Shown here piece after piece: positions 33,669-46,744 of a DNA stretch of 56,964 bases. Positions within the stretch are counted from its first letter, which is position 1; every line of letters starts with the position of its first letter. This stretch comes from Streptomyces populi. GTDB lineage: Bacteria; Actinomycetota; Actinomycetes; Streptomycetales; Streptomycetaceae. The notes beneath the pieces were generated by a model. That model was given only the letters and a program-made list of their open reading frames with translations, was not told where the DNA came from and made no database searches. The position numbers were made by a program, and so were the translations under genes. The stretch spans positions 1 to 56,964 of the forward strand of contig NZ_KZ626892.1 in the NCBI RefSeq assembly GCF_002911015.1. The letters are read 5' to 3'.

Positions 33669-34412
33669 GTGACGGCCAGGTCTGGACAGACCAATGTGGT
33701 GACGAGTCGGATCGAAGATGTTCGGGAACTGATCGCGCGGACGCGGTATGTCGTCTTCGGCTTCGACGGTCCGCTCTGCCAGCTGTTCTCCGGCCCCTCG
33801 GCGACGGCCGTCGCCCGGGCCCAGCTGGACTGGCTGACGGAACGAGGCCTCGGCGCCGTCCTCACCGAAGAGGAGCGCGGCCGCGCGGACCCCTACCGCG
33901 CCCTGACGGCGCTGGCGGGACGGCACCCCGGCAGCGACGTCGCCACCCGGCTCGAGGCCTGGCTCAGCCGGACCGAGCTGGACGCGGTGCGCACCGCGAT
34001 GCCGACGGCGTACGCGGACCCGCTCGTCCACACCTGGGCGGCGGTCGGGGCACGGCTCGCCGTGGCGACCGACACCTCGGCCCGGACCGTCACCTCGTAT
34101 CTGGACGCGCGGGGTCTCACCCCCTGCTTCGCCCCGCACATCTACGGCCGTACCCCCGACCTGGGCACCCTCACGCCCCGCCCCGGGGTCCTGGAGACCG
34201 CCCTGAACACCATGGCGGCCGAACCGGAGGCCTCGCTCGTGATCGGCGGCACGCCCGCGGACCACGCGGCGGCACACCGGGCGGGCGTCCCCTTCCTCGG
34301 ATACGCGCGCCACCCCGCCCGCGCGAGGGCACTGCACGAGGCCGGGGTGCCTCCCCACGGCGTCACGGCGTCCCTGGAGCCGCTGCTGCGGGCCCTGCGC
34401 CGGCGGTCCTGA
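33669..34412 (+). CDS. HAD-superfamily hydrolase lacking the nucleophile Asp
   Basis: A haloacid dehalogenase-type protein of up to 247 residues; GTG 33696 or 33699 may be the true start. The core motif reads VVFGFDGPLCQLF, where relatives have DFDGP. The first Asp, the catalytic nucleophile, is Gly (GGC for GAC, one base). Motif II Thr is seen in LAVATDTSA. Motif IV reads IGGTPADHAAAHRAG, retaining one Asp and lacking the other. Normal size and intact frame suggest a stable but probably non-hydrolytic protein, or recent inactivation. Confidence 0.82.
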   Translation: MTARSGQTNVVTSRIEDVRELIARTRYVVFGFDGPLCQLFSGPSATAVARAQLDWLTERGLGAVLTEEERGRADPYRALTALAGRHPGSDVATRLEAWLSRTELDAVRTAMPTAYADPLVHTWAAVGARLAVATDTSARTVTSYLDARGLTPCFAPHIYGRTPDLGTLTPRPGVLETALNTMAAEPEASLVIGGTPADHAAAHRAGVPFLGYARHPARARALHEAGVPPHGVTASLEPLLRALRRRS

Positions 34413-34593
34413 GCCGGCCGCTCGTCCATACGAGGGGAAAACCGGCCGGAAACCCGTGTGCATGCATCCGGAGAAGCGGGGCAGCAGCATCCTGAGACAG
34501 CTCGGGAAGCTACCCCCCTGGCGAAGCCCGAGCTGCAAGGCCCCGCAGGCAGTCACTCCCCCCGGCTGCCGGCGGGGCCGCATTCGTACGGCC

Positions 34594-37011
34594 CTACTCC
34601 ACCCGGATGCCGACGATGCAGGTGTCGTCGTCGGTGTCGGACCTGCTGTACGTCAGGAGCCGGTCGAGCTGGTGGTCCAGGGTCCCGGACGTCGTACGGG
34701 CCGCGCTCAGCAACTGGCGCAGCGACACCTCCACCGAGCGGTCCCGCCGTTCGATCAGACCGTCCGTGTACATCAACAGCGTGTCGTGGACCTCCAGCTG
34801 CACCTCGTCCTCCTCGAACGTCGCCTCGGGGACGGCACCGAGCAGGATGCCCTTGATGAGCGGCAGCGGGCCCGCGTCCGCGTCCCGGACCAGGACGGGC
34901 GGCAGATGTCCGGCCCTGGCCCAGCGCAGAACGCGCCGGCGCGGATCGTAGATCCCGCAGACCGCGGTGGCGGTGACCCCGCCCGTCAGATGGTGCGCCA
35001 CGATGTTGAGCCAGGACAGCAGCTGCCCCGGCCCCGCGCCCGTCACGGCGAGTCCGCGCAGCGCGTTGCGCAGCACCACCATGCTGGTCGCCGCCTCTAT
35101 CCCGTGACCGGCCACGTCGCCGACGCACAGCAGGACCAGGCCGGAGGACAGCACGACGGCGTCGTACCAGTCGCCCCCGACGAGCTGCTCGGTCTCCGCC
35201 GGCCGGTAGCGCACCGCCACGTCGAGGCCCGGGGCCCTGAGCGGCGTCCGGTCCGGCGGCATGATCGCGTGCTGCAACTGGAGGGTCAGCCGGTTGCGCT
35301 CGTGCGCCTGCTGTTCGGTGTGCGCCAGCTGGTCGCGGGTGACGGCCAACGCCACCTCGGTCCAGTGCTGCGCCGAGATGTCCTGGTAGGCCCCGCGGAC
35401 CGCGAACAGCCGGTCGTCGGCGTCGAGCACCGGCTCGGCCACCACGCGGATGTGCCGGGTCACACCGTCGGGACGCTGCAGCCGGAACGCCGCCGAGGCC
35501 GGCCGGCGGTGGTGCAGCACGGTCCGCAGGAAGCGGCCGATGGCGACGGCGTCGTCGGGATGGGCGTGCGCGGCCAGCTCCTCCAGCGGAACCGGGGTCC
35601 CGGCGGGGGAGCGGCCGTACAGATCGAAGAGCGTCTCGTTCCAGACGGTCTCGCCGGTCAGCAGGTTCTCCTCGAAGCCGCCGATCCTGCCGAGCCGCTG
35701 GGCGTGCTGGAGCAGACTCGCCAGCCGTGCCGTCTCGTCCTCTATGCGCCAGATGAGCAGCACGCACCCGCCGTGCCGGCTGACGTTGATGTCCGCCACG
35801 GCCGACAGCGGCACCTGGTCGACCAGCGCCGTCAGATCCATGCGCCGCGCCCGGAACGGCTCCCCGGTGGCGTAGACCCGCTCGACGCACTGGAAGAGAC
35901 CGCTCTCCCCGGCGGCCAGCGGGTAGGCCTCGAGCAGCAGCGCTCCGTGGACGGTGCCGCGCGGCCGGCCGGCCGGATCGAGGAAGCGCCCGTTCACGTG
36001 GTGGATGCGGAAGTCGGCGAGCCGTCCCCGGCCGTCGAGCTGGGGCACCAGGACCAGGGCGGGATCGTGCAGTCCGTCCACCAGGTCGGTCAGTTCGCGG
36101 ACATCGGCCGTCCCCCGCACGTCGTGGCAGTCGTTCGGCAGCGTGTGGGTCTCCAGGGTGTGCGAGCACAGTTCGGCCAGTGCCTCGACCTGACGGACCA
36201 CCTGGGGCGGCTGCGGCCCGAGGGCGGACGGCCAGGCGATCTCCAGGACGCCGTGGATCCGGCCACCGGAGCCGGCCGGTACCGCGACCCGCCCGCCGTC
36301 GGGGTGCTCCGCGTGCCCGATGGACGGCAGGCCGGTGTCGGCCAGCGAGTCCGCCCACCGCGCCGTACGGTCGGTGAGCGCGCGGCGTGCCATCGTCGCC
36401 ACACCCGGGGGAACGTAACGCCAGCGGTGGGCCTCCGCCGCCGAGAACCCGGCGCTGCCCGCCAGGGAGAGCGAACCGTCGGCGTCCGCGGCCCAGATGG
36501 CCACCGCGACCGCCCCGAGCGGGGTCAGCGCGTGCTGGAGCAGGGAGTCGGCCACCGCCTGGGTGTCGCCGGCCGCCAGGGCCCCGCTCTCGGCCGCGCG
36601 CAGCCGCACCGCGGGGACGTCGTCCTTCGAGGGGTGCTCGGCCGTGGCGGAGAGGAAGGTGCTGGTCACCTCCGAGAGCCGGTCGTGCGCCGCCTGGTTG
36701 ATGATCTCGACCGCGAGCTGGAGCTGCGGCACCTTGGCCTGTTCGGCCAGCTCGGTGAGCTGGCGGGCGGCCTGGGCCGGTCCGCAGCCCAGCCGCTCGA
36801 CCAGGATGCCCTTGGCCAGCTCGATCAGGGCCCGCCCGTCGGCCTCCAGCTGGGCGGCCCGCACCTCGCGGCGCAGCCGTTCGACGGTGGCCGCGAGACG
36901 GCCCACCGGGGACGTCCGGGCCACGTCCGGGAGGTCGCCGGTCCGCCCGGCGTCCGCGGTGCCCTCCGGGGAATCGGGGGCGTTCGCGCCGGTTTCCTCA
37001 GGACTGCTCAT
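34594..37011 (-). CDS. ANTAR-GAF-PAS-SpoIIE phosphatase
   Basis: An 805-residue regulator. An N-terminal ANTAR RNA-binding domain (about 50-108; ALIELAKGILVERLGCGPAQ, then QLQLAVEIINQ) is followed by GAF (about 140-290), a PAS-like ligand region, a second PAS (RLGRIGGFEENLLTGETVWN) and a complete PP2C domain (LVGGDWYDA, VGDVAGHGIEA, MYTDGLIERRD, DTDDDTCI). ANTAR domains stop transcription termination by binding RNA hairpins, so this fusion joins an RNA output to a phosphatase. ATG 37011 is used; the frame to 37107 would run into the MITE-like element. Confidence 0.9.
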   Translation of the reverse strand: MSSPEETGANAPDSPEGTADAGRTGDLPDVARTSPVGRLAATVERLRREVRAAQLEADGRALIELAKGILVERLGCGPAQAARQLTELAEQAKVPQLQLAVEIINQAAHDRLSEVTSTFLSATAEHPSKDDVPAVRLRAAESGALAAGDTQAVADSLLQHALTPLGAVAVAIWAADADGSLSLAGSAGFSAAEAHRWRYVPPGVATMARRALTDRTARWADSLADTGLPSIGHAEHPDGGRVAVPAGSGGRIHGVLEIAWPSALGPQPPQVVRQVEALAELCSHTLETHTLPNDCHDVRGTADVRELTDLVDGLHDPALVLVPQLDGRGRLADFRIHHVNGRFLDPAGRPRGTVHGALLLEAYPLAAGESGLFQCVERVYATGEPFRARRMDLTALVDQVPLSAVADINVSRHGGCVLLIWRIEDETARLASLLQHAQRLGRIGGFEENLLTGETVWNETLFDLYGRSPAGTPVPLEELAAHAHPDDAVAIGRFLRTVLHHRRPASAAFRLQRPDGVTRHIRVVAEPVLDADDRLFAVRGAYQDISAQHWTEVALAVTRDQLAHTEQQAHERNRLTLQLQHAIMPPDRTPLRAPGLDVAVRYRPAETEQLVGGDWYDAVVLSSGLVLLCVGDVAGHGIEAATSMVVLRNALRGLAVTGAGPGQLLSWLNIVAHHLTGGVTATAVCGIYDPRRRVLRWARAGHLPPVLVRDADAGPLPLIKGILLGAVPEATFEEDEVQLEVHDTLLMYTDGLIERRDRSVEVSLRQLLSAARTTSGTLDHQLDRLLTYSRSDTDDDTCIVGIRVE

Positions 37012-37027
37012 CGTGCGGCCGCTCCTA

Positions 37028-37265
37028 GGGCGTGTTCCGAAAGTCCCGTCCGGCTCGCGACGCCAGGCACGGCTCCCCCGAGCCCTTCGAGCAGGGGGTA
37101 CCCCCACGCCGCGTCGCCGGGATCACCCGAGTACGGCCCGGTACGCGGGCGACCCTCCGCCTCGCGATGCGCCCCCACGGCCCGAAAGGGGTGGGAGGTG
37201 CCCCCGGCACCGGACGCCGCGAGCCCCGCCCTCCGGGCGGACGACGCTGCTTTCGAGACACGCCC
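37028..37265. mobile_element. MITE-like element with imperfect terminal inverted repeats
   Basis: GGGCGTGTTCCGAAAG (37028-37043) and, reversed, GGGCGTGTCTCGAAAG (37250-37265) bound 238 bp with no gene. Ends of this kind recall dispersed elements I associate with IS5-type transposases in Streptomyces genomes. No target duplication is evident. It fills most of the gap between the hybrid kinase and the downstream phosphatase gene. Confidence 0.6.
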
Positions 37266-37353
37266 CGGGCGGGGATCCGGGGCGGGACGGGGGAGGGGCG
37301 GCAGTGGCGGGTGTCCCGCCGTACCGCCGCGGCGGAGGGTGCCGGGCGTCATG

Positions 37354-41631
<4,278 letters not shown>

Positions 41632-41765
41632 GGCCACCCTCGTTCCGCTCCCCTGGAGTCCCGTGGCACGGGACTCGGAACCGCACCGGGCCCACGGACG
41701 CCCCCGGTCCGTCCATGGGATTCCCGCAGATCACAGGTCTTCCGTCAAGAAAATACGCCGCAGGC

Positions 41766-41789
41766 TAACCCAGACGACGGGGGCGGAAC
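41766..41789 (-). promoter_or_regulatory. Sigma-B-like promoter for the hybrid kinase
   Basis: On the minus strand, GTTC, 14 bp, then GGGTTA, close to the Streptomyces sigma-B consensus GNNT-N14-16-GGGTA(C/T). It lies about 130 nt before the kinase start, downstream of the sigma gene. Confidence 0.4.
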
Positions 41790-41907
41790 AAAGCGTGGGA
41801 AGGAATTCCCCGGGGACCGAAAAATATCGCCGGTGACAGGAATGACCTGGAGAGAAATGGATACACAGGACCCTCTCGCTCCGGGTCGCCGGAGCCGGGT
41901 GTGCGAA

Positions 41908-41955
41908 ATCCCGTCGGCCCGCCCCGGAGCGGAGTCCGGGGCGGGCCGACGGGAT
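41908..41955 (-). terminator. Terminator of the sigma factor gene
   Basis: Perfect 21-bp inverted repeat with a 6-nt loop (GCGGAG), 34 bp beyond the sigma gene stop. No T tract follows, as usual in Streptomyces. It separates the sigma gene from the kinase gene. Confidence 0.88.
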
Positions 41956-41988
41956 CGTCGTGAGGGCCCTGAGGCGCGCGCGGGGGCG

Positions 41989-42870
41989 TCAGGCGACCGC
42001 GGGGTCGAGGAGCCCGGCGCGCAGCCGCTTGATGATGCGCGTGATCAGCCGGGAGACGTGCATCTGCGAGATGCCGAGCTCCTCGCCGATCTGCGCCTGG
42101 GTGCGCTCCTCGACGAAGCGCAGGTGGATGATCCGGCGCTGGCGCTCGTCGAGTTCGGCGATCAGGGGGGCCAGGGAGTTGAAGTCCTCGACCAGTTCCA
42201 GCGAGGGGTCCTCCTCGCCGATGAAGTCCGCGAGGACCGCTTCGCCGTCCGCGCCGCCGTCGGCCGTGAGAGCGGCGTCGAGGGACGAGGAGTTGTAGCC
42301 GTTCGACGCCTTGCGGGCCTCGATGACCTCTTCCTCGGACAGGCACATCAGCTCGGACAGCTCACGGGTCGTCGGCGTGCGGCCGAGACGGGTGCGCAGT
42401 TCCTCCGTCGCCTTGGCGAGCTCGACACGCGCCTCCTGGAGGCGGCGGGGCACGTGGACGGCCCAGGAGGTGTCGCGGAAGAACCGCTTGATCTCACCCA
42501 CGATGTACGGGACGGCGAAGGAGGTGAACTCGACCTCGCGGGACAGCTCGAAACGGTCGATGGCCTTGATGAGCCCGATCGTGCCGACCTGGACGATGTC
42601 CTCCATCTCGCCCTGGCTGCGGCTGCGGAAGCGCGCGGCGGCGTAACGGACGAGGGAGAGGTTCATCTCGATGAGGGTGTTGCGCGCGTACTGGTGCTCG
42701 GGCGTGCCCTCCTCCAGGACGGCGAGCCGGTCGAAGAACTGGCGGGACAGCTCACGCGCGTCCTTCGGACTGATCTTCAGCGGCTGGTCGATCTGCGGGA
42801 GAAGGGTGTCCTCCGCGGCCGCCGCCCGGTGCGCCGTGTCCGTCGTCCTCACTGCCGTCACGGCTGCCAT
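41989..42870 (-). CDS. RNA polymerase sigma factor, SigB/SigF/SigG subfamily
   Basis: A 293-residue sigma-70-family stress sigma factor. Region 2 includes EMNLSLVRYAAARFR, EDIVQVGTIGLIKAIDRFE and FTSFAVPYIVGEIKRFFRD. Region 3 has LGRTPTTRELSELM. Region 4.2 (RTQAQIGEELGISQMHVSRLI) is the -35-binding helix-turn-helix. Region 1.1 is absent. Members are held by RsbW-type anti-sigma kinases and freed by STAS proteins, all of which occur in this window. ATG 42870 is used; GTG 42879 with AGGA 9 nt upstream is an alternative. Confidence 0.93.
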   Translation of the reverse strand: MAAVTAVRTTDTAHRAAAAEDTLLPQIDQPLKISPKDARELSRQFFDRLAVLEEGTPEHQYARNTLIEMNLSLVRYAAARFRSRSQGEMEDIVQVGTIGLIKAIDRFELSREVEFTSFAVPYIVGEIKRFFRDTSWAVHVPRRLQEARVELAKATEELRTRLGRTPTTRELSELMCLSEEEVIEARKASNGYNSSSLDAALTADGGADGEAVLADFIGEEDPSLELVEDFNSLAPLIAELDERQRRIIHLRFVEERTQAQIGEELGISQMHVSRLITRIIKRLRAGLLDPAVA

Positions 42871-42987
42871 GCCGCCCACCCCACATCGTCCTAAGGAATT
42901 GATGACAGGGCCCGTCTGCCCCGCATCACACCGCCCATGCCACCCGGTCGCCGGAATTCCGCGGAACGCGTACGTGCCGCCTCCTTC

Positions 42988-43000
42988 TGACCCGGGGTCA
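42988..43000. promoter_or_regulatory. Short dyad upstream of the sigma gene
   Basis: TGACCCGGGGTCA, 6-bp arms around one base, about 120 bp before the sigma start. Possible operator; weak evidence. Confidence 0.3.
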
Positions 43001-43322
43001 AAGGACGCTTCCCTCCTGGGACACCGTTCGGATGCGGGGTGACGGCGCCGGTGCGCGGACCGGGCGGACGACGGCCCCGTACCGGCCGCCGACGGCCGTA
43101 CCGGTAACCCGGGGCGGATCACGGCCCGGTGCGGCCGACGCGACGGCCCGGGCACCGCCGGGTGCCTGCTCCGCCGTCATGACGAGGACGTAAAATGAGT
43201 CACGGGGGTGAGTCCGTGGGGATCGATCGGCGAGTCGGCCGGGCGCAGACGCGCTCGCTCCCGGCGTACCCCGGCACGGGACCGCTCGCCGGACGCCGGT
43301 CACCGGGCGCGGGGGCCGCGGC

Positions 43323-44258
43323 ATGACGACGACGGCACTGCGCGAGGATCCCTTCGTCCACCCCGCGCTCGTCTACCGCGACGACCACGAGTACGTGGAA
43401 GGGACGACACGTTTCGTCTCCGAAGGCGTAGCCGCGGGGGAGCCGGTGGCGGTGGCCGTCCCCGCCCCGCGGCTGGAACTCGTCCGGGACGCGCTGGGAC
43501 CGCTCGGCGCCGGCGTCCGCTGGATCGACATGGCGCGGGCCGGCCGGAACCCGGGCCGGATCATCCCCTCCGTGCTGCGGGCGTTCGCCGACGCCCATGA
43601 GGGCGCCCGCGTACGGATCATCGGCGAACCCGTCTGGCACGGCCGTACGGCGGTGGAGTACCCGGCCTGCGTCCAGCACGAAGCCCTGATCAACAGGGCG
43701 TTCGCGGGAAGGGACGTGACGATCCTGTGCCCGTACGACGGGCGTGCCCTCTCCCACGACGTGATCGCCGACGCCCATGCCACGCACCCCGTCGTGATCA
43801 GCGCCGGCCGGCGGAACGCCAGCATGTTCTACGACCCGGACGCGGTACTGGCGCGCTTCAACCAAGCGCTGCACCACCCCCCGGGAGCGGCCACGATCGG
43901 CTTCGACGCCGAACTCCTGCCCGTCGCCCGCGACTTCGCCCTGGCCGAGGCCCGGGAGCGGGGGATGACAGGGGTCCGGTTGCAGGACCTGAACCTCGTC
44001 GTCGCGGAGCTGACGACCAACAGCGTGGTGCACGGGGGCGGTTCGGGAACCCTGAGGATCTGGGCCGAGGGCGAGCAGATCGTGTGCGAGGTGCGGGACG
44101 AGGGGCGGCTGAGCGACCCGCTGGCCGGCCGGTATCCCGTGCGCCCCGATCAGATCGGCGGGCGGGGCCTGTTCCTCGTGCACTTCCTCTCGGACCTCGT
44201 CCGGACGCACACCGGGGACTCCGGAACGACGGTGCGCAGCTACATCGCCCGCGCCTGA
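43323..44258 (+). CDS. MEDS-domain anti-sigma kinase (RsbA-like)
   Basis: A 311-residue protein. Residues 1-165 form a MEDS domain (HPALVYRDDHEYVEGTTRFV, RIIGEPVWHGRTAVEYPACV, ILCPYDGRALSHDVIADAHA), found in methanogen/methylotroph and actinobacterial sensors. The C-terminal half is HATPase_c_2 with VVAELTTNSVVHGGG (N-box), VCEVRDEGRL (G1) and GGRGLFLVHFL (G2). Such proteins control STAS/sigma partners directly. Divergent from the sigma gene, suggesting it may regulate that sigma factor. The ATG has only GGGGG as a ribosome site. Confidence 0.88.
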   Translation: MTTTALREDPFVHPALVYRDDHEYVEGTTRFVSEGVAAGEPVAVAVPAPRLELVRDALGPLGAGVRWIDMARAGRNPGRIIPSVLRAFADAHEGARVRIIGEPVWHGRTAVEYPACVQHEALINRAFAGRDVTILCPYDGRALSHDVIADAHATHPVVISAGRRNASMFYDPDAVLARFNQALHHPPGAATIGFDAELLPVARDFALAEARERGMTGVRLQDLNLVVAELTTNSVVHGGGSGTLRIWAEGEQIVCEVRDEGRLSDPLAGRYPVRPDQIGGRGLFLVHFLSDLVRTHTGDSGTTVRSYIARA

Positions 44259-44304
44259 CCGGTTCGGCGGCCGTGTCGGCCGGCCGATCCGCCCACCGGC
44301 ACGG

Positions 44305-44348
44305 CGGTGCGGGGCCCGGACCCGCCTTCGGGTCCGGGCCCCGCACCG
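44305..44348. terminator. Bidirectional terminator between convergent genes
   Basis: Perfect 20-bp stem (CGGTGCGGGGCCCGGACCCG) with a CCTT loop, between the MEDS-kinase gene (+) and dps (-). Confidence 0.9.
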
Positions 44349-44371
44349 GTGCGTGACGCCGTCCTCCTCCG

Positions 44372-44941
44372 CTACTGTCCGGCGCCCCGCCGGGCCGACC
44401 GCGCCGCCTCGCGTTCCGTGCGGGCCCCGGCCTGGGACAGGGACCCGCCCGAACTCTCCAGGTGCGCCCGGACGAACCACTGGAACTGCTCGAGCGCGCG
44501 CAGTTGTTCGATGAGGAGGTCCTCGGTCACCGGATCGATCTTGCCGACCTCGGCCACGGCCGCCCGGTGCGCCTCCACGATCCCCGTGTAGACGAGGTCG
44601 AGGGCGCCGAGGTGGGCGATGGCGTCGGCCCGGCCGACGCTGTAGTCGTCCCAGTCCCGTTCGGCGACGAGAGCGCCCGGCGTGCCGTGCGGGACCCCGC
44701 CGAGGGCGGAGATCCGTTCGGCGGTGTCGTCCGCCATGGCGCGTACGCGGTCCACCTGGGGGTCGAGCATTTCGTGCACGGCGATGAAATGCGGGCCCAC
44801 CACGTTCCAGTGGATGTGCTTCAGCGTGAGCGACAGGTCGTTGAGGGCGTGCAGCCGCGTGCTCAGCACCTCGATGATCCGGCCGCCGTCGTGCGTGCTG
44901 ATGCCGGGGACCGTGTAGTGCGGTGTCGTGGAAGCCGCCAT
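44372..44941 (-). CDS. dps: Dps ferritin-like DNA-protection protein
   Basis: A 189-residue Dps family member that stores iron and protects DNA in stationary phase or osmotic stress. LKHIHWNVVGPHFIAVHEMLD carries the His/Asp/Glu ferroxidase residues shared across the dimer. The C-terminal tail after residue ~160 is Arg/Ala-rich (REAARSARRGAGQ) and may bind DNA. ATG 44941 follows AAGGAG. Streptomyces dpsA is known to depend on sigma-B-type factors, and a sigma gene of that type lies 1.5 kb away. A 20-bp palindrome lies about 60-80 nt upstream. Confidence 0.93.
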   Translation of the reverse strand: MAASTTPHYTVPGISTHDGGRIIEVLSTRLHALNDLSLTLKHIHWNVVGPHFIAVHEMLDPQVDRVRAMADDTAERISALGGVPHGTPGALVAERDWDDYSVGRADAIAHLGALDLVYTGIVEAHRAAVAEVGKIDPVTEDLLIEQLRALEQFQWFVRAHLESSGGSLSQAGARTEREAARSARRGAGQ

Positions 44942-45001
44942 GTTCCTCTCCTTCGTGCAGTTCTCGGGCGTGTTCCCGGGTGCGGATGCCCGTGGCGTGA
45001 C

Positions 45002-45021
45002 CACCGGCGGTACCGCCGGTG
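45002..45021. promoter_or_regulatory. 20-bp perfect palindrome in dps/DUF5133 gap
   Basis: CACCGGCGGTACCGCCGGTG equals its own reverse complement. It lies 61-80 nt upstream of dps, in the divergent control region; a regulator site is likely. Confidence 0.55.
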
Positions 45022-45239
45022 TCGGTTTCCGGTGCCTCCAGGTGCCCCGGTTCCCCTGGGTCACACCTTTCGCCGGGGCGCGGGTCCGTGCCGTGCGACG
45101 GCGGAGGACGACGGACAGGGGGGACGGATTTCGTCATGGGGGCGGCGTTGGGCCAAATAGGTTGTCCGGTGCTGTTGTTGCGAATGAACCGTCGCGAACC
45201 CGGGCACACGGACGAAAACTCGAGAGAGGAGCCCTCGCC

Positions 45240-45587
45240 GTGCTCGTGCCCGACCCGAAGGTTGTCCGGAGGCTGCTGACGCGTTACGCGGCCCTGAAGA
45301 TCGCGTACGCCGAGAAGGAGACCCTGGAGACCGCCCGCGGCCTGGAGGACGTCACGTACACGCTCTGCGTGATGACGGGAACGACCACCGTGCACGACGC
45401 CGTCGTCGCGGCGGACGCCCTGCTCGCGGCCGGAGAGAGGCGGCGGGACGTGCGGCAGGCCGGACTGCTGGGGAGCGGGACGACGCCGGCGGTCCCGTCG
45501 AAGGGGATGCGCGCGGCCGCCCCGCCGCACACCGAGGTGCGGACGCTGCACGGCCGGGCTCTCGACGCATCCGGTCCTCTCCGCTGA
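45240..45587 (+). CDS. DUF5133-family protein
   Basis: A 115-residue cytoplasmic protein. LVPDPKVVRRLLTRYAALKI and DVTYTLCVMTGTTTVHDAVVAAD match the streptomycete DUF5133 family (N-terminal helix pair and a Cys-containing core). GTG 45240 has AGGAG 8 nt upstream; the frame extending to 44928 overlaps dps control DNA. Function unknown. It is divergent from dps and followed by a very strong terminator, so it forms a single-gene unit. Confidence 0.82.
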   Translation: MLVPDPKVVRRLLTRYAALKIAYAEKETLETARGLEDVTYTLCVMTGTTTVHDAVVAADALLAAGERRRDVRQAGLLGSGTTPAVPSKGMRAAAPPHTEVRTLHGRALDASGPLR

Positions 45588-45597
45588 GCGCCGTGCG

Positions 45598-45647
45598 CGT
45601 ACGTCCAGGGGGTGCCGCCCGGCCGGGCGGCACCCCCTGGACGTACG
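45598..45647. terminator. 50-bp perfect palindrome, terminator
   Basis: Two 25-nt arms (left starts CGTACGTCCAGGGGGTGCCG) meet with no spacer and are exact reverse complements. It lies 10 bp after the DUF5133 stop. Confidence 0.88.
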
Positions 45648-45922
45648 GCGGTCGGAACGGCCGGATCCGGGCCGCCGTCATGACGGGGCTCCCGGTGGTG
45701 AACAGACCGGTGGGGAAGGGGTGTCGGCCGTCGCCTTCCCCTTTCGGCGAACCGCGGGCCGCCGGGGCGCACGGCGACGGAACCCCGTCCCGACGACGGC
45801 GGCGTTCCGACGGCGAGGGTTCGACGACGGTGCGTTCCTGTCCTTCGAACGGCTGAACTACCTAGTCGGCTCGCGCTCGTTCTCCTGTCTGTGAGCATCG
45901 TCGAGGCGGAGATGAGGAATCG

Positions 45923-46372
45923 ATGAGCCGACACAGCAAAGGCCGCAGGCACCGCAAGGTGAACATGACGCCCCGTCCGGTCGGACCGAGGAGATCGCCG
46001 CGCATGGTGCGGGAGCAGGTGGGCGCGAGTGTGGCCGACCAGCGGGCGGCGCGGGCCGAACCTCCCGTCCCCGGGCGGGACACGAGCGGGGAAAGGGCCG
46101 AGGCCGTGTCCAGGACGGTGAGCGGGAGCGGTCTGAGCCGTCATGCCGTGCGCACGTGGGAGAGGCTGGCGGAAGCGGGTTCCGAGGGGGTCGAGGTCGA
46201 TGAACTCACCGAGGCCGTGGGCTTCCGGCGCTCCACCGTGCTCGGGCACCTGAAGGGCCTGGCCGGACTCGGACTGGCCGAGGACCACGAGAGCGTGTGG
46301 CGGGCGACCGGCCCGGTGGAGGGCGCGGCCCCTCGTGAGGACGCGGGCGCTTCGGCCGGGAGCGTTTCCTAG
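45923..46372 (+). CDS. Winged-helix-like DNA-binding protein
   Basis: A 149-residue protein with a basic N-terminus (HSKGRRHRKVN) and a C-terminal winged-helix-like segment: LSRHAVRTWERLAEAGSEGV, DELTEAVGFRRSTVLGHLKGL (recognition helix) and GLAEDHESVWRATG (wing). It resembles MarR/IclR-type or DprA-like wHTH modules but no exact family is recognised. GAGGA stands 4 nt before the ATG. A single-gene unit between two strong terminators. Confidence 0.72.
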   Translation: MSRHSKGRRHRKVNMTPRPVGPRRSPRMVREQVGASVADQRAARAEPPVPGRDTSGERAEAVSRTVSGSGLSRHAVRTWERLAEAGSEGVEVDELTEAVGFRRSTVLGHLKGLAGLGLAEDHESVWRATGPVEGAAPREDAGASAGSVS

Positions 46373-46454
46373 GGCGGCGGCCCGCGGCGGCGCTCGCCGG
46401 GCGACCCGCCCGGGGCGAGCGTCGCCCGCCCCTCCCGCGGGCCGGGGCCCCGGT

Positions 46455-46491
46455 CGGATCGCGCGGGGCAACTACTGCCCCGCGCGATCCG
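46455..46491 (+). terminator. Terminator downstream of wHTH gene
   Basis: Perfect 16-bp stem (CGGATCGCGCGGGGCA) with an ACTAC loop, 83 bp after the stop. Confidence 0.85.
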
Positions 46492-46672
46492 GAGGCGCGC
46501 CCCAGGCCCGTCGGCCGCTCCGGGCGCGGGATTCCCGGGCCGCTTCGCGCGGGCGGGGCCGCCGACGGCACGGGTGGCCGTGGGGAAGTCCCGCGGTGCA
46601 CGCCCGTGCGTGTCGAACGTCACGCACCCCCTTCGCCGGGCGGCGGATCCGGCGGATCCACCGCCCGGCATG

Positions 46673-46697
46673 GTGTCGGACAGCCTTCTCCGGGCAT
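46673..46697 (+). promoter_or_regulatory. Sigma-B-like promoter for small membrane protein gene
   Basis: GTGT, 15 bp, GGGCAT; one base off the GNNT-N14-16-GGGTAT form. It ends 48 nt before ATG 46745. Confidence 0.45.
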
Positions 46698-46744
46698 CCG
46701 GACTCCGTCACTTCGACGACCGGACCGTCCATGAAGGAGTCCCC

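Noticed and set aside
45001..45030. A sigma-B-type promoter for dps
   Set aside because: GGGCAT is present on the minus strand upstream of dps, but no GNNT stands 14-16 bp before it.
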